Shown here: piece by piece, positions 16,032 through 24,933 of the stretch
How the letters are laid out: every line of letters begins with the position of its first letter
Position numbering within the stretch: position 1 is the stretch's first letter
DNA from: a bacterium YEK0313
Lineage (GTDB): Bacteria; Pseudomonadota; Alphaproteobacteria; Rhizobiales; Phreatobacteraceae
NCBI GenBank assembly: GCA_000751295.2
Contig: CCMO02000001.1
Location: forward strand, 2,467,501-2,531,500
Direction: 5' to 3'
Length of the DNA stretch: 64,000 nt
Notes under the pieces: model-generated
The model's database searches: none
Seen by the model: only the letters and a program-made list of their open reading frames with translations
Told to the model about the DNA's origin: nothing
Program-made: the position numbers and the translations under genes

Positions 16032-17075
16032 CTAGCGACGCGCGATTTCGCGATTCCACTGGTCGACGATCCGGGCGCGCTCGGCGTTGATCATGGTCCA
16101 GTCGAACAGCTGCAGGTCGGCCACCGATCCGCGTTCGCCCCAGGGCAGCTTGCGGGCAGTGTCCGGCTTGACCGTCACGTTACGGACGGCGGGGCCGAGA
16201 TAGAGCTTGTCGGCAAGGCCCGCGGCCGCCTCGGCGGTGAGGGCATGGTCGATGAACAGGCGCGCCGCCTCGTTCTTCGCCGTGCCCTTGACGAGGTGCA
16301 GCCGGGCATCGGTCGCCCAGACACCTTCCTTCGGCACCACGAAGCCGATCGGCAGGCCCCTGTCGGCGAGGTCCCAGGCGCCGACGTTGAAATGCGCGCC
16401 GATAATGGCTTCGCCGCTCTGGTAGGCATTGGTCGCGGCACCCGAGGAATCGAAGAACAGGGCGGCCTTGAGTTCCTTGATCCGGCGGAAGGTCGGCGCG
16501 AGGTCGCCGGCCGGCATTCCCCAGATCTTCGACAGGAACATCAGGAAGGGCACGCCGGCGGAATTGGCCGGCGAAGGGATGGTGACGGCGTCCTCGAACT
16601 CGCTTTTCCAGAGGTCGTTCCAGGACGTCGGCGCCGTGCGCACCTTCTGCGTATTGTAGGCAAGGCCCAGGGAGTAGTAGCCGCCGCCGACCGCGTAGAT
16701 GTCCGACCCGTTGCGATAGATCGCCTCCGGCGCGACGTCGCCGAGATTTTTGAGGCCGGCGGGATCGAGCCGGTCGAGCACGCCGGCGGCTTCGGCCAGC
16801 TCGCTGATGCCGCCGTCGAGCCAGGCGACGTCGATCGTCGGCGCGGCCTTCTGCTGCTGCAGCTTGGCGAGCGTGACGGTCGAGGTGCCGATTTCCGCGT
16901 TGACGGCGATGCCGGTCGCCTTGGTGAAGGGCTCCGCGACGCAGGTGCGGAAGGCATCGCCCCAATTGCCGCCATACCAGGCGACGGTGATCGAGGTCGG
17001 CTTCTGGGCGATCGCCGGGGCCGCCAAGGCGCTGGCAGCGAGACCCGTCAGCACGACACGCCTGGATACCGTCAT
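16032..17075 (-). CDS. ABC transporter substrate-binding protein (PotD-like)
   Basis: A 347-residue extracytoplasmic binding protein. The N-terminus has a twin-arginine-like start (SRRVVLTGLAASALAAP) with a cleavage site near AIA-Q at 23-24, so export by Tat or Sec is possible. The mature protein begins SITVAWYGGNWGDAF, typical of the spermidine/putrescine/opine binding family. It is the first gene of the minus-strand operon and has a strong ribosome site (AGGAG). The gene order binding protein, ATPase, permease, permease, racemase-like enzyme suggests that the ligand is a cyclic or basic amino acid; this is inferred. Confidence 0.85.
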   Translation of the reverse strand: MTVSRRVVLTGLAASALAAPAIAQKPTSITVAWYGGNWGDAFRTCVAEPFTKATGIAVNAEIGTSTVTLAKLQQQKAAPTIDVAWLDGGISELAEAAGVLDRLDPAGLKNLGDVAPEAIYRNGSDIYAVGGGYYSLGLAYNTQKVRTAPTSWNDLWKSEFEDAVTIPSPANSAGVPFLMFLSKIWGMPAGDLAPTFRRIKELKAALFFDSSGAATNAYQSGEAIIGAHFNVGAWDLADRGLPIGFVVPKEGVWATDARLHLVKGTAKNEAARLFIDHALTAEAAAGLADKLYLGPAVRNVTVKPDTARKLPWGERGSVADLQLFDWTMINAERARIVDQWNREIARR

Positions 17076-17179
17076 GATCGTTCTCCTCTGTCCGGCTTGG
17101 CAGCCTTGTTGACGCCAGCATCGCGCCGGGGGACGGATTTCACTAGAACGAACGAGCCTGAAAGTAGAATATTCGCGAC

Positions 17180-18283
17180 ATGACCGAGATCATCGACATC
17201 GGCCTTGCGACCGGCGCGGGAGCGTCGCCACCCGCGGCGCCCGCCCGCGCCCCACTGCGCATCGGCTTCGTCCTGCTCGACCAGTTCACCCTGGCCGCCT
17301 TTTCGGGACTGATCGACGCGCTGCGGCTCGCCGCCGATCATGGCGGGCGGAGCCGGCAGGTGCATGTCGCCTGGACGGTGATGACGGTCGGTGGCGGTCC
17401 GCGCAGCGCGAGCTGCGGCGTGTCGGTCACCCCGAATGCCGATCTCACCGATCCCGCCGAGTTCGACTATCTCGCCGTCTGCGGCGGCAACGACTATCTC
17501 AACGACCGGCTTTCGCCGCTGCTCGGCGACTATCTCAGGGCCGCGGCGCGTCGCGGCGTGCGCCTGCTGGGCATCTGCACCGGCACCTTCGCGATCGCCC
17601 AGGCCGGGCTGATCGGCGACCGCAAGGTCTGCGTCCACTGGAACGTGCTGGATGCCTTCGGCGAGCGGTTTCCCGACCTCGACGCGGCCGTCGACCGGCT
17701 GTTCATCGACGAGGGCGACCTGATCACCTGCGCCGGCTCGACGGCGGCGATCGATCTCGGGCTCTATCTGATCGCGCGGCACTGCGGCCGCGACAAGGCG
17801 CAGCAGGCGATGCGCCACATGATGCTGCAGGACATGCGCCCCGCCGGCGTGCCGCAGCCGCATTTCTACGCCCAGCTCGACGGCATCGCCGATATCCGCG
17901 TCCGGCAGGCCGCGCAGTTCATCGAGCAGCGGCTCGACAATCCGCCGCCGGTCGCGGCGATCGCGCGTTATGTCGGGCTCGGCCCGCGCCAACTGGAACG
18001 GCTGTTCCAGGCCTGGCTCGGCATCGGCCCGGCGGCTTTCCAGCGCCGGCTCAGGCTGGAATATGGCCGCTGGCTGCTGACCAACAGCCGGCGCCGGATC
18101 ACCGAGATCGCGATCGATGCGGGCTTTGCCGACAGCGCGCATTTCGCGCGCGATTTCCGCCATGCCTTCGGCTGTTCGCCGCGGCGGTTCCGGGCCATGC
18201 CGGAAGGGCCCGCCGGTGCGCCTTTTCCGGCGCTCGCCGGCCCTGCGCTGGCAGCAGGGCCGGATGGCGATCGTCTGCCTTGA
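17180..18283 (+). CDS. GlxA-type transcriptional regulator (DJ-1/PfpI plus AraC HTH)
   Basis: A 367-residue regulator with an N-terminal class I glutamine-amidotransferase-like (DJ-1/PfpI) domain, residues about 27-200, with Cys133 at the elbow (GICTGTF), and a C-terminal AraC double helix-turn-helix (ending ITEIAIDAGFADSAHFARDFRHAFGCSPRRFR). Members control catabolism of carnitine, arginine, choline and similar nitrogen compounds. It is divergent from the ABC/racemase operon across 104 bases, so it is the likely regulator of that operon. The inducer is unknown. Confidence 0.9.
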   Translation: MTEIIDIGLATGAGASPPAAPARAPLRIGFVLLDQFTLAAFSGLIDALRLAADHGGRSRQVHVAWTVMTVGGGPRSASCGVSVTPNADLTDPAEFDYLAVCGGNDYLNDRLSPLLGDYLRAAARRGVRLLGICTGTFAIAQAGLIGDRKVCVHWNVLDAFGERFPDLDAAVDRLFIDEGDLITCAGSTAAIDLGLYLIARHCGRDKAQQAMRHMMLQDMRPAGVPQPHFYAQLDGIADIRVRQAAQFIEQRLDNPPPVAAIARYVGLGPRQLERLFQAWLGIGPAAFQRRLRLEYGRWLLTNSRRRITEIAIDAGFADSAHFARDFRHAFGCSPRRFRAMPEGPAGAPFPALAGPALAAGPDGDRLP

Positions 18284-18342
18284 TGACGCCGTGATCGGCT
18301 TGTTACAACCCGGCCACCGCAATGGTTGAGGAATCGTTGAGC

Positions 18343-18732
18343 ATGAAGGCGTGGTTGCTTGCCCTCGCCGGGGCCGTCCTGGCGCTGCCGGGCGTCTGTG
18401 CCGCCGATGCGCGGCTGGAAGCGTCGCTCCGGCGGCTCGAGCCGGAGACCCGGCTGGAGCAGGTTTGCGACATCGCCGTCATGCAGCGCATCCGGGCCGA
18501 CAGCAGCCCCTACCGGCCCGACAAGGTGCTGGCGGCCGCGCGCGCCGAGCCGCGCCTCACCGGCGACACGCTGGACAGCGTCGGCGGCGCCTTCCGGAGC
18601 GGCGGCCAGTGGTATCAGGTGACGTTCGAATGCCAGGCGACGCCCGACCGCATGCATGTGCTCTCGCTGAACTATACGATCGGCGCACTGATCCCGGAAA
18701 GTGACTGGGACAATTTCGGCCTCTATCCCTGA
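18343..18732 (+). CDS. DUF930 domain exported protein
   Basis: A 129-residue protein with a signal peptide (MKAWLLALAGAVLALPGVCA, cleavage near CAA-D) followed by a DUF930 domain with its conserved CDIAVMQRI and QWYQVTFECQ segments and two mature cysteines that could form a disulfide. The family is found mainly in Hyphomicrobiales and has no known function. The ATG at 18343 was chosen because the signal peptide begins there. It ends 6 bases before the convergent gene that follows. Confidence 0.75.
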   Translation: MKAWLLALAGAVLALPGVCAADARLEASLRRLEPETRLEQVCDIAVMQRIRADSSPYRPDKVLAAARAEPRLTGDTLDSVGGAFRSGGQWYQVTFECQATPDRMHVLSLNYTIGALIPESDWDNFGLYP

Positions 18733-18738
18733 CCGGTG

Positions 18739-19275
18739 CTACTGGACCTTGGCGAGGCTCTGCAGGATCGCGCCGAGCTCGCTGGCATAGGTCTTCTCGC
18801 CGTCCTTCGAGCCCCAATAGCTGAGGATGAGCACCGTTTCCGGATTGGCGATCAGGATGCCGACGCTGATCTCGGCCTGCTCGCCCTCTGAATCCTTGCC
18901 GCTATAGCCGAGAAACAGGGTGGGCATGCCGTTGATGGTCATCTCACGCTGGCGCTGCGTCGATGGATCGATCTCGACACCCTGGGAGACGAGGTAGGCG
19001 AGGGCCTGCTTCATCGCATCCTCGACATTGCGGGCGCTCGCGACGTTGACCGCCACATAGATCTCGTCATCGGCGGTCGTCGCCTCCACGCCCCGCTCGG
19101 TGACGTTCGGCGACCAGGCATCCGGCAGGCTGATGGTCGCGACGACGGGCGCGCCGAGCTGGAAATCCTTCGCCGCGGCGCCGCTCGTTCCGAATGGGAG
19201 CGCAAGCAGCATGGCGACAAGGGCGGCGAACGGGAGCTTGCGGAGGGCGGGCTTGGACGCGGTGGAATTGGGCAT
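18739..19275 (-). CDS. Exported hypothetical protein
   Basis: A 178-residue protein I do not recognise. The N-terminus has a basic stretch and a hydrophobic helix (FAALVAMLLALPFGTSGAAA) ending in an Ala-rich cleavage site near residue 35, so it is probably periplasmic. The remainder is an alpha/beta domain (ISLPDAWSPNV, FLGYSGKD, ILSYWGSKDGEKTYASELGAIL). The pattern resembles small secreted proteins that predict lipoprotein-like or stress-related folds, but no family can be named. The start was placed at the ATG at 19275; the extension to 19395 has no signal-peptide logic. Confidence 0.6.
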   Translation of the reverse strand: MPNSTASKPALRKLPFAALVAMLLALPFGTSGAAAKDFQLGAPVVATISLPDAWSPNVTERGVEATTADDEIYVAVNVASARNVEDAMKQALAYLVSQGVEIDPSTQRQREMTINGMPTLFLGYSGKDSEGEQAEISVGILIANPETVLILSYWGSKDGEKTYASELGAILQSLAKVQ

Positions 19276-19431
19276 GGCGGACCTTCGGTTCAGGCCGCCG
19301 CCATCGCGGGAACATCGGCTTCGCAGCCGGGCGGAGGCCGGGATCGCCTCCGTCAATGCATCAGCGTGGTGACGCTGTCGTCTCAGCCAGCGCACGAACT
19401 TGCGGCACGGCCGGCGGGGCCGACGATCCCG

Positions 19432-19668
19432 TCACATCGAGGGGATCGGATTGATCTGACCGGTTCTGGCGTTGACCGCCTCGACATCGGCACGCGACAG
19501 GCCGATATCGGACAGTGCGCGCTCGTCGAGAGCATAGAGCGCGCGCGCCGTCCGCCGCCGCGCGAACCAGGCTTCGACCCGCAGGACGACCGACAGAATC
19601 GGGCTTGCGCGCCGGGCCGATCCGCTGCCGAAATGGAGAAGCCTGTCTGTGGCTGAAACCATGCTCAT
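19432..19668 (-). CDS. DUF1127 small protein
   Basis: A 78-residue protein with the C-terminal DUF1127 motif: RRRTARALYALDERALSDIGLSR, residues about 38-60. DUF1127 proteins are short, basic, and widespread in alphaproteobacteria; some bind RNA or affect phosphate and carbon metabolism. The start at 19668 has GAGGA eight bases upstream; an internal ATG at 19662 is also possible. A recognisable promoter lies about 35 bases upstream. It is divergent from a GcvA-like LysR gene. Confidence 0.8.
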   Translation of the reverse strand: MSMVSATDRLLHFGSGSARRASPILSVVLRVEAWFARRRTARALYALDERALSDIGLSRADVEAVNARTGQINPIPSM

Positions 19669-19702
19669 GGCACTGGTCCTCATCGTTCGATTGTTGGTAT
19701 AA

Positions 19703-19731
19703 AATATGGCTCTTGCGCCCTCTTCGATCAA
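19703..19731 (-). promoter_or_regulatory. Promoter of the DUF1127 gene
   Basis: On the minus strand TTGATC (19731-19726), a 17-base spacer and CATATT (19708-19703) match the alphaproteobacterial housekeeping pattern TTGAC-N17-CTATAT reasonably. Expected start of transcription is near 19696, giving a leader of about 28 bases with a GAGGA ribosome site. Confidence 0.5.
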
Positions 19732-19775
19732 ATGAGAACTTCTTGGCTCACGCCCAAGGAAAACTTGGCCAGGCC

Positions 19776-20705
19776 ATGACCCGACGCCATTTGCCACCGC
19801 TCAACGCCCTGCGCGCCTTCGAGGCTGCGGCGCGCCATCTGAATTTCGAGAAGGCGGGCGACGAAATCGCCGTGACGGCGAGTGCCGTCGGCCAGCAGAT
19901 CAAGACGCTGGAAGCCTGGCTGCAGCGGCCCCTGTTCGTCCGGCTGCCCAGCAAGGGGGTGGCGCTGACCGCCGCGGGGGAGCGCTATGCCTTTGCCGTC
20001 ACGCAGGTGCTGGATCAGCTGAACGAAGCCACCCTGCGCGCGCTACGGCCGGATGCCGGCAATGTCCTCACGGTCGCCACGGTGCCGAGCCTTGCCGCGA
20101 GCTGGCTCATCCCGCGCCTCGGCCGCTTCAAGGCGCGTCATCCGGCACTCGACGTGCGTGTCTCGGTCTCGCACGGATTGACCGATTTCGCGCGCGAGGA
20201 TGTCGACGTCGCGATCCGCCTCGGCGGCGGCGTCTATCCGGGCCTGCGCAGCGATCTCCTGATGCGGGAGAGCTTCTTCCCGGTGTGCAGCGCCGCGCTC
20301 GTCAACGATCCAGATCGACCGCTGCGCGAGCCGGCGGACCTTGCCCACCATACACTGATCCAGGAGCCGCAGGAGGGCATGCCCGACCACATCACCTGGC
20401 CGCGCTGGCTGGAGCGCGTCGGGGTGAAGGGCGTCGACGGCAGCCGGGGCCCGCAATTCTCGCACACCTTCCTGTCGCTGCAGGCGGCGGCATCAGGCCA
20501 GGGCGTCGCCCTCGCCACCAGCGTGCTGATCGGCGACTATCTCGACGCCGGACGCCTGGTGCGGCCGTTCCCACACGAAGTCCCCGGGCCCTATCAGTAC
20601 TACGTCGTCTGTCCGGAGGCTGCGGCCGAACGGGCGGCCATTGTCGCCTTCCGCGACTGGCTGATGGAGGAGGCCGCGGCGCATATCGCGCGCGCCGCCG
20701 AATGA
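19776..20705 (+). CDS. LysR-family regulator (GcvA-like)
   Basis: A 309-residue LysR regulator of the GcvA/AmpR subgroup. The opening RRHLPPLNALRAFEAAARHLNF is the diagnostic N-terminus of that group, with the helix-turn-helix at residues about 20-45 (ITASAVGQQIK-like). The effector domain follows (VATVPSLAASWLIPRL). The family ATG at 19776 is well inside a longer open frame. It is divergent from the DUF1127 gene and convergent with a DUF2252 gene; no target operon is apparent, and autoregulation or control of the divergent small gene is possible. Confidence 0.85.
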   Translation: MTRRHLPPLNALRAFEAAARHLNFEKAGDEIAVTASAVGQQIKTLEAWLQRPLFVRLPSKGVALTAAGERYAFAVTQVLDQLNEATLRALRPDAGNVLTVATVPSLAASWLIPRLGRFKARHPALDVRVSVSHGLTDFAREDVDVAIRLGGGVYPGLRSDLLMRESFFPVCSAALVNDPDRPLREPADLAHHTLIQEPQEGMPDHITWPRWLERVGVKGVDGSRGPQFSHTFLSLQAAASGQGVALATSVLIGDYLDAGRLVRPFPHEVPGPYQYYVVCPEAAAERAAIVAFRDWLMEEAAAHIARAAE

Positions 20706-20793
20706 TCGCGGGCTTTGACCATCACCTCAACGTCCGGAATCGGATTGTCGACATCCGCCCGCAAGATCTTGCATGGACTCGCGAAAGCGCCGG

Positions 20794-22194
20794 TCAGGCC
20801 GGCCGGCGTGCCCGGCGGCGCGCTGCCGGCTGGGCATGCTTGAGCGCCGCATGGTCGGCAGCCGTCTGGTCGGCATAGGCGAGCGAGAAGGCGGCAAGCG
20901 CATCCTCGAAGACGCCCGATCTGCCGACATAGCCGGCAATGACGGCAGGATCGCCCGACCGCGCATGGGCGCGCGCCAGCGTGCGTCCGCACAGCACGGC
21001 ATATTCGAGCAGGGCATTGCCCTCCAGGAGTTCGCCCACCGATCCGAGGCGACGGTTCTTCAGCTGGCGGACATAGAAGTGCCGGCCCGAGGCCGGGTCC
21101 TCGACGCTGCCGAGGAAAGCATCGCTCGCCGCCTGCATGACCCGCTGGCCCTCGACCACGCGGCGCCCCTGATCACGGATTCCGCTGCCGCCCGGGCGGA
21201 ACCGCTCCAGCACGGACGCCTGGGCTTCCTTGATCTGCAGGAACAGCGGCTCGCCGTCGCCGGTCATGTAGAGGCCGATGGCGCAGAAGGTGCCGACGCT
21301 GCCGACGCCGACCACCTTGAACGCCAGGTCTTCGAGCCGGAAGCGGGTCAGCAGAACCTGCCGATCGGGCGGCAGGTTGGCCTGGTAGAGCGACAGCACG
21401 TCGCGGCTGTCGACGCCATGGGAGCGTATCCGGGCCGCATCGAGGTGGTAGATGAGGGGCGGGCGATCCTCGATGCGACAGACATTGCCCCTGGTCTTGG
21501 CGAGGTGCGGAAAATTGTCGTCCTGAGCCAGCGTCTTCTTCGCCTTGACGATGGTCTTGAGCAGGGCTTGGCGCAGCTTGTCCTCGGCGATCCGCCCGGC
21601 CTCGCGGGCGAGGTCGATCCGGCTGTGCCAGATCGCGAGGGGCGACAGCCCGGCAAGCGCGCGGATGTGGTCGCAATAGGCCTGGGCGGTGGCTGCGGCA
21701 AAGGAGCGTGCCTTCTTCTTCGGGTAGCCGGCATCGAGCGCCGCGACCGCGACGCTGGCCACGAGGCGCTTGAGGTCGACAGTGAAGTCGATGCCGCCGA
21801 GCGTTTCGTCGAAATCGTTGATGTCGAACAGAATGCGGCCTTCGGGCGTGCCGAAGGCGCCGAAATTCAAAAGATGGCAGTCGCCGCAGGCCTGCACGGC
21901 GATACCGGGCACGGGCATGCCGGCAAGGTCGGCGGCCATCACCGAGGCCGCGCCGCGCAGGAAGGTGAAGGGCGAGGCGAGCATGCGCTCATAGCGTATC
22001 GGCAGCAGCGCTGCGATCCGGTTGGCGTCGACGGCGGCGAGCAGGGCGGCGGGATCGCGCCCCGCTGCCAGCGTCAAATCTGCGTGACTCTCGCGCGGGA
22101 CCTGCTTGCGGAGCGCCTTGCCGGAGGCGGCGCGCTCGGCGCGGGACAGGCTGGCTGGGCGGTGATTCCGGTGCGAACCTGGCATGATCGGCAC
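20794..22194 (-). CDS. DUF2252 family protein
   Basis: A 466-residue cytoplasmic protein of the DUF2252 family, recognised by CGDCHLLNFG (about residues 101-110), the FDINDFDET stretch and the C-terminal RTLARAHARSGD block. These look like a kinase-like (aminoglycoside phosphotransferase-type) fold with HxxN and D-x-D residues, but no enzymatic activity is established. It begins with a run of basic residues and ends in an Arg-rich tail. It stands alone between a convergent LysR gene and a divergent small gene. Confidence 0.8.
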   Translation of the reverse strand: MPIMPGSHRNHRPASLSRAERAASGKALRKQVPRESHADLTLAAGRDPAALLAAVDANRIAALLPIRYERMLASPFTFLRGAASVMAADLAGMPVPGIAVQACGDCHLLNFGAFGTPEGRILFDINDFDETLGGIDFTVDLKRLVASVAVAALDAGYPKKKARSFAAATAQAYCDHIRALAGLSPLAIWHSRIDLAREAGRIAEDKLRQALLKTIVKAKKTLAQDDNFPHLAKTRGNVCRIEDRPPLIYHLDAARIRSHGVDSRDVLSLYQANLPPDRQVLLTRFRLEDLAFKVVGVGSVGTFCAIGLYMTGDGEPLFLQIKEAQASVLERFRPGGSGIRDQGRRVVEGQRVMQAASDAFLGSVEDPASGRHFYVRQLKNRRLGSVGELLEGNALLEYAVLCGRTLARAHARSGDPAVIAGYVGRSGVFEDALAAFSLAYADQTAADHAALKHAQPAARRRARRPA

Positions 22195-22326
22195 GTCCTG
22201 ACCAAAGGGCGAACGCTAGACGCGGCAAGCTTGCCGATGAGTGACGCGCCGGACCGGCCGGCTGTCAAGCCGCGCCCGCCTTGCCAGATCCGCTGGCGGC
22301 TGCTTGGCTGGAAGCACCGAGACGAC

Positions 22327-22668
22327 ATGGAGCGGTCCTTGATAGTGCAGTCTCCGCGTGCCCGGCTGTCGCAGCACTCGGCGGATTCGGTCGACGCCGC
22401 GCTCGCCCACGAAATTCTGGCCGAGCAGGCTTCGTCGCTCGGCCGGGCAGGCCGCGCGGTCGCGGCCAGCCTTGCCGCGCTTCGCGCGTTCGACGGCGAA
22501 GCGGACGAACGGGTGCGACTGGTCCAGGCGGCGGCCGACGCCGTTTTCGGCTATTTCGTGCAGCGCGAGCTCTGCGGTTTTCGCCGGCACGACGATGCCA
22601 TCAGGGACTATGCCATCCCGCGTGAAGTGATCGTGCGGGTCGGCGCTGCCGCCCCGCAGCCGGGGTGA
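22327..22668 (+). CDS. DUF6665 family small protein
   Basis: A 113-residue protein found at the end of a longer meaningless frame. The conserved core is ILAEQASSLGRAGRAVAASL, ALRAF, YFVQRELCGFRRHDDAIRDY and IPREVIVRVGA, which I recognise as the small alphaproteobacterial DUF6665 family. It is almost wholly alpha-helical and probably cytoplasmic. Function unknown. The ATG at 22327 is the best start; the ribosome site is weak. It ends 7 bases before the convergent DUF1176 gene. Confidence 0.65.
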   Translation: MERSLIVQSPRARLSQHSADSVDAALAHEILAEQASSLGRAGRAVAASLAALRAFDGEADERVRLVQAAADAVFGYFVQRELCGFRRHDDAIRDYAIPREVIVRVGAAAPQPG

Positions 22669-22675
22669 CCGTCGA

Positions 22676-23782
22676 TCACTGCGGATCGGTGCGCCAGAGC
22701 GTGATCCAGTCCTCGCGGGCAATCCCCTTGCAGAGCGGCATGGTGGCATAGGCGCTGAGCCGGAAGCCGCGCGCGGTCCAGACCCAGCTCGCCGTCGTGC
22801 CGCAGTCGCCGGCGCCGCGGTCCTTGTGCACGGAGGAGAGGGTGGCTGCGCTCATTTCCTCGAGGCCGCTCGGCTCGGTCAGAGCCTGGATCGGCTGGCC
22901 GAAACGGCCGGTTTCGGCGTCGAGCGTCTCGAAATCCACCCGTCGCGCATTGCCGCCCTGGCCATCGGCCGCAAGATAGAACATCGAGCCGGCCTGGGCG
23001 GCCGCCTGCCAGCAGCCGATCTGGTAGAGCACTGTCGTGTTCGACAGCCTGACGACGCGGTTCGGCGGCCGGCGGCTGCCGGTATCGCAGTCGTCGCTGG
23101 TCTCGCGGGCGTGGCGCTCGAGCAGCGCACGCGGCACGGCCGTGGGAGTGCGGCGGTTCGAATCCGGGATGGTCACCGCGAGCGTCGGCGTCGCCGGCGC
23201 GGCGGGCACGGCGGAGGCCGGCCTGCCGCCGCGCGCGACGAGCGCCGTCGCGCCGTCGACGCGGCCCTGGACCTCGTCCATGTGGCGCAGCGCATCGGCA
23301 AGGCCGGCGAGCGACACGGCAGGGGCGCTGGCGCGGGGGGCGTTGACGCCGAACCGCAGCGAGCCGCCTTTCGTCATGGCGGCGAGCGTCCTCGCGACTG
23401 CCGCCGGCTCGACCAGCTCGAAAGTTTCCGGGCGGTCGTCGAATTCCTGCTCGATGGCACGGAACGCCGTGCCGGGGAGCTGCACCGGCGGTTCGCTGCC
23501 GACGACCAGCGTCAGCCCCTGGCCGTTGCCGACGGGCGTATTGTCGAGAACGAAGCGCAGCCGCGGCGCCGCGTCAGGCCCGGCGGACCGGTCGATCACG
23601 AGATAGGAGCCGACTTCGCTTTCGCCTGCGAGCGTGCCGATCGCGCGGCAGGATTTGGTGTTGTCGCAGCCGACCACCCAATCCCCGAAGGTCTTGATGC
23701 CGGATTGAGCGAATGCCGGCACTGTCGCAAGACAGGCCAGGGTGGCCAGCAGACCGGCCCGCACGATAGTGCCTGATGCCAT
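22676..23782 (-). CDS. DUF1176 domain exported protein
   Basis: A 368-residue protein with a signal peptide (hydrophobic residues 8-22, cleavage near AFA-Q at 25-26). The mature protein begins with KTFGDWVVGCDNTKSCRA, the characteristic start of DUF1176 proteins, and ends with a GDCGTTASWVWTARGFRLS block. Several paired cysteines suggest disulfides in the periplasm. An Ala/Pro-rich linker around residues 185-200 separates two halves. The family is common in proteobacteria and has no proven function. Confidence 0.8.
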   Translation of the reverse strand: MASGTIVRAGLLATLACLATVPAFAQSGIKTFGDWVVGCDNTKSCRAIGTLAGESEVGSYLVIDRSAGPDAAPRLRFVLDNTPVGNGQGLTLVVGSEPPVQLPGTAFRAIEQEFDDRPETFELVEPAAVARTLAAMTKGGSLRFGVNAPRASAPAVSLAGLADALRHMDEVQGRVDGATALVARGGRPASAVPAAPATPTLAVTIPDSNRRTPTAVPRALLERHARETSDDCDTGSRRPPNRVVRLSNTTVLYQIGCWQAAAQAGSMFYLAADGQGGNARRVDFETLDAETGRFGQPIQALTEPSGLEEMSAATLSSVHKDRGAGDCGTTASWVWTARGFRLSAYATMPLCKGIAREDWITLWRTDPQ

Positions 23783-23893
23783 GATGAAATCCTCGCGGCA
23801 GGCTGTCGCCGCTCATTCCAAAGGTTGATGTCGCCGTGGCGGATCCTGCATAGAGGTGACGTAAGGTCAAGTGACGGAATGCCGCAGTGTCGA

Positions 23894-24784
23894 TCAACCC
23901 TCCCGGCCACCCTGCGCCGCCTGTTTCAGGCTGTCGCCGATGCCGAAGCGGCGGCTTGCGGCAATGGTCTCGCCGGTATCGAGGGTCAGTTCGGCATCGC
24001 CCGACGGGCGCATCTCGATGCGAGCGACGCGCGTGGGGTTGACCAGGCGCGTGCGATGGACGCGGACGATGCCGTAGGGCAGGAGCCGCTGCTCCTCGGC
24101 GCGCAGGGTCGCGCGGATCAGGTGCCGCCGGCCGTCGGCAAGGCAATATTCGACATAGTTGCCGGCCGATTGCACCCAGACGATCGCGGCCGGATCGATC
24201 CGCGTCGCCGAGGCGCCGTCGCGCAGCCAGAAGCCGGTATCGGCAGCGGGGCTCGCCGGCTCGGCCATGGCCAGCGGCGGCGAGGGCGCCTGTGCCTGCG
24301 CATTGTCGTTGAGCCAGAAGGTCGCCGCGAGCAGCAGGTAGGTCAGCGCGTCCTTGCGGACTTCGTAGACGAGCGTCGCGAACGACGCGTCGAAACCGTA
24401 GGGGCCAAGGCCGGCCGCGGCATGGCCGAGCTTGCGCAGCAGCACCATGCCGGCAATGTGCAGGGCCGAGAACAGAAGGATCAGCGCGACATTGACCGCC
24501 AGTCCGCCGAGCAGCGCGGCGATGCCGGTGCCGCGGACCTGCGCGGCGCCCCAGCGGATCAGCGGCGCGAGCGCGAAGACGACGGCGACGCTGGACAGTT
24601 CCCAGAACAGCACGATCGACAGCGGCGTGGTACGGCCGCCGACACGTGCGGCGTCGGCGACCGCCGACTGCCCGTTGACGATGGCGACACCCGCGAGAAC
24701 GGCGCCGATCAGCGCGTAGATCTTCCAGGGCGCAAGGCGTGGGGTTGTCGCGGGCGGAGGCCGCTCGACATTGCCGTTCGTCAC
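23894..24784 (-). CDS. Membrane-anchored LytTR DNA-binding regulator
   Basis: A 296-residue protein (from the GTG at 24784) with four predicted membrane helices (about 22-44, 55-77, 92-117, 141-158), a Pro/Ala-rich linker, and a C-terminal LytTR DNA-binding domain (about 190-285; WVQSAGNYVEY, then VRVHRTRLVN). There is no receiver or kinase domain, so the signal probably enters through the membrane part. A GGGGGT stretch eight bases before the GTG supports that start; an ATG at 24832 would add 16 residues. It is divergent from an acyltransferase-3 gene, a recurring pairing in alphaproteobacteria, which is the likely target. Confidence 0.8.
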   Translation of the reverse strand: MTNGNVERPPPATTPRLAPWKIYALIGAVLAGVAIVNGQSAVADAARVGGRTTPLSIVLFWELSSVAVVFALAPLIRWGAAQVRGTGIAALLGGLAVNVALILLFSALHIAGMVLLRKLGHAAAGLGPYGFDASFATLVYEVRKDALTYLLLAATFWLNDNAQAQAPSPPLAMAEPASPAADTGFWLRDGASATRIDPAAIVWVQSAGNYVEYCLADGRRHLIRATLRAEEQRLLPYGIVRVHRTRLVNPTRVARIEMRPSGDAELTLDTGETIAASRRFGIGDSLKQAAQGGREG

Positions 24785-24933
24785 GCCATCACCCCCGCTC
24801 GTCCCAGCGCGCTTCCACCGGTCCCGCCGCAACGGCCATTACTCCCGCGCCATCTGGACGATGGCGCCGCAATGCGGCGGCATGGCCGCGGGCGGACGAC
24901 TTGCGGTCCGCGACGACCACAGGATCGGGCATC

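Noticed and set aside
20761..20772. 12-bp palindrome GCAAGATCTTGC between LysR and DUF2252 genes
   Set aside because: Short and isolated between two convergent gene ends; no other feature supports a regulatory or terminator role.
20773..22326. N-terminal part of a 631-residue plus-strand frame
   Set aside because: It is antisense to the DUF2252 gene. Only the last 113 residues after ATG 22327 have family-like sequence.
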